28,516 nt of DNA from IMG/VR virus record IMGVR_UViG_3300033994_000677, positions 1 to 28,516 of that record, one strand, 5' to 3'. Shown here in pieces: positions 26,892-28,516 of this stretch. A program made the position numbers and the translations under genes. This DNA comes from a virus. Each line of letters opens with the position of its first letter. The stretch's first letter is position 1. The notes beneath the pieces were generated by a model that saw only the letters and a list, made by a program, of their open reading frames with translations, ran no database searches and was not told where the DNA came from.

Positions 26892-28516
26892 TTAGTCCTC
26901 AAGCCTTAAACGGGTTGCAAGATCGGGGTCCTTCATCTTCAGCTTCTCCAGTGCCATCCTGTCAAAGACAGAAGAGATTGCCTGCAAAGAATCAGCCTTT
27001 TGCTCTTTGTCCATCAGGGCGTACTCTGGTGAACGAATCTTATTGACCATCATCGAATACATTGTGGCACCGGGATCGTACCCATCCCCAGTTGCGCTCT
27101 TCTCTCCCGGACCCCGGCCAGCAGCATCAATCTCCATTGCCGTTTTCAGAAGAAAATTATATTGCTCGGCGTTAAAAATAACACCACCTTTTTTCTTTTC
27201 TGGCATTTTTATGCCAGCCTCCAGCCGCTGCAATTCCTTGCCAACTTGGCTATATTGCTGGCTGTAGGTTTTCCACGGGGTGAATAGCTCATATGCCGAG
27301 CCATTGCCCTGTGGGACAGTCTCAGCCCAGCGGTTAAGCTTTGGTGGCATATCCTTAGAGAAGAATGGATTACGCGCCTTGGCCTTCTGTAGCGCCTCGT
27401 AGAAGCCTCTGAGCGGGGCTGGTAGACGGGTAGGGTCTTCGTTGAACATCCCCTTGGCTGGCAGCATAGTGCTGGAGCCATCCGGCATGATCCAACGCTC
27501 TGTGGCCGCAAAGCCAGACGAGACAGTTGGGAAAACATTCAGGCCAGCAGACACAGCTTTCTCTGATGCAACTTCGACAACCCTAGCCAGCTTGTCCTTC
27601 ATCTCACGCTGCTGCGGTCCAAAGGCTTTAGAGATGTCAGCAATGCCCTCGACCATTGGCAGGCTAGTCATGAACTCAGCCACACTCAAAGTCATCGCCA
27701 GAGCCAAGCCTTCCAGCACCGAGTTGTCTTCTTCGTGCTGGGCGTAGTAGGCAAAGTCGGCAGCCATCGCAATGACACCAGCCTCCGGTCCTAGCTGGTT
27801 GTAGCTGTAGCCAGTCCAGTTGCCATCAGCATCCTTGAAGTTGATGGTGTACGGCATGATGCCCATTGCTTGCAAATTCTGTTGAGCTGCAAGATCACTA
27901 GGGCCAGCACCAGTAATGACCATGTTGTCGCCAAAGCCGCCCATAGCGCCCCAAGCAATCATGCCCATTGTGGACGATCCAAGCGCAACCTTGGACAAAG
28001 CCAGATCAGCTTCAGGACCACCCGCTTTCAATGTCTGGTAAAACTTAGGGCTTACCAATTGTGCCGGGCTACGCTCTAGTGTTTGCAGAATGACATTACT
28101 TGGTGTCTTGTAGAACGGGACGATCAGCTTGACAGCCGGATGGTTGAAGAATGGTTCCATCTTCGCAAGGAAGTCAGGCAGATCGCCTTGGAATACCATC
28201 TCCTTTGCACCTTCACGGACATCAGTAATGATGTTCTCCGGCGGGTTCTGCATTATCTCTGCATACCGCTTTGAGGCAGCAGCACGAGCAAACTCTTTAG
28301 TCTGTTTCTGCTCTAGCAGGTCATCGTACAGCCTCATGCTGTCGCGCTTTGCCGCCTTACGCAGCAAGTGCTGGGAAGCCACCGACTTAAATACCTCGTC
28401 CTCTGTCACCAAGAATCTGCCCGGCAACCTATAGTAGTTACCCAATACATCGACAGCACGGCCACCAAGACTGTTTTCAGGGATGTCAAAGTTCTTTGCA
28501 GTGATTGCCTTACGGG
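26892..28516 (-). CDS. Large polyvalent-type virion protein, C-terminal part (partial)
   Basis: The frame is open to the right edge, so at least 540 residues are C-terminal to a larger protein. SLGGRAVDVLGNYYRLPGRF followed by LVTEDEVFKSVASQHLLRKA resembles the LPD38 domain at the end of huge polyvalent phage proteins, several thousand residues long, that are carried in the virion and injected. Two hydrophobic stretches (STMGMIAWGAMGGFG and VIAMAADFAYYA) could meet the membrane during DNA ejection. The in-frame TTG at 28445 is not the true start. It lies upstream of the fibre gene with 11 bases between. Confidence 0.8.
   Translation of the reverse strand, partial: RKAITAKNFDIPENSLGGRAVDVLGNYYRLPGRFLVTEDEVFKSVASQHLLRKAAKRDSMRLYDDLLEQKQTKEFARAAASKRYAEIMQNPPENIITDVREGAKEMVFQGDLPDFLAKMEPFFNHPAVKLIVPFYKTPSNVILQTLERSPAQLVSPKFYQTLKAGGPEADLALSKVALGSSTMGMIAWGAMGGFGDNMVITGAGPSDLAAQQNLQAMGIMPYTINFKDADGNWTGYSYNQLGPEAGVIAMAADFAYYAQHEEDNSVLEGLALAMTLSVAEFMTSLPMVEGIADISKAFGPQQREMKDKLARVVEVASEKAVSAGLNVFPTVSSGFAATERWIMPDGSSTMLPAKGMFNEDPTRLPAPLRGFYEALQKAKARNPFFSKDMPPKLNRWAETVPQGNGSAYELFTPWKTYSQQYSQVGKELQRLEAGIKMPEKKKGGVIFNAEQYNFLLKTAMEIDAAGRGPGEKSATGDGYDPGATMYSMMVNKIRSPEYALMDKEQKADSLQAISSVFDRMALEKLKMKDPDLATRLRLED

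Overview
This window is phage DNA, most likely most of a short-tailed (podovirus-type) dsDNA phage of a Gram-negative bacterium. Grounds: a head and tail gene set with T7-like adaptor and nozzle proteins, a large terminase, a tail fibre with an N-terminal T7 gp17-like region, a spanin pair that needs an outer membrane, and dense gene packing with ATGA or TAATG overlaps. I see no integrase, attachment site, tRNA, CRISPR array, RNA polymerase or DNA polymerase in the window. Family names are recalled from memory; no database was searched.

Layout. Positions 1-12511 (minus strand, read right to left): an ssDNA-binding-like protein, two tandem small cysteine-rich peptides, a conserved small protein, both terminase subunits, a gp13-like protein, a cluster of small paralogous proteins with an inserted endonuclease-VII-type HNH gene, portal, small head proteins, scaffold, capsid, decoration-like protein, tail adaptor and the tail nozzle, which runs off the left edge. 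The capsid gene sits behind its own terminator and promoter. Positions 12531-13598: a plus-strand HNH gene with a strong promoter, a predicted pseudoknotted leader RNA in front and about 450 bases of hairpin-rich non-coding DNA behind. Positions 13599-14517 (minus): a winged-helix replication initiator-like gene and a ribbon-helix-helix regulator. Positions 14562-19723 (plus): the early region, with small unknown proteins on repeated leader cassettes, a YqaJ/lambda-type exonuclease, a RecT-like annealing protein, a Cro-like regulator and two small PD-(D/E)xK nuclease candidates. Positions 19716-22901 (minus): lysis genes (nested Rz/Rz1 spanins, GH19 endolysin, several small membrane proteins). 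Positions 22902-28516 (minus): a tail lectin-like protein, a 950-residue tail fibre with a self-cleaving chaperone domain, and the C-terminal part of a very large polyvalent-type virion protein cut by the right edge.

How it works together. The plus-strand block probably runs early: exonuclease plus annealing protein give phage recombination, and the initiator with its small DNA-binding partner would recruit the host replisome. The minus-strand blocks build and package the head, form the short tail and lyse the cell. The nozzle at the left edge and the large virion protein at the right edge are both cut in the same transcription direction, so the missing part of a circular or permuted genome probably lies between them.

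The most unusual elements are the pair of 48-residue peptides with all eight cysteines at identical positions (11731-12108) and the promoter-linked pseudoknotted leader (12566-12667) before the HNH gene.
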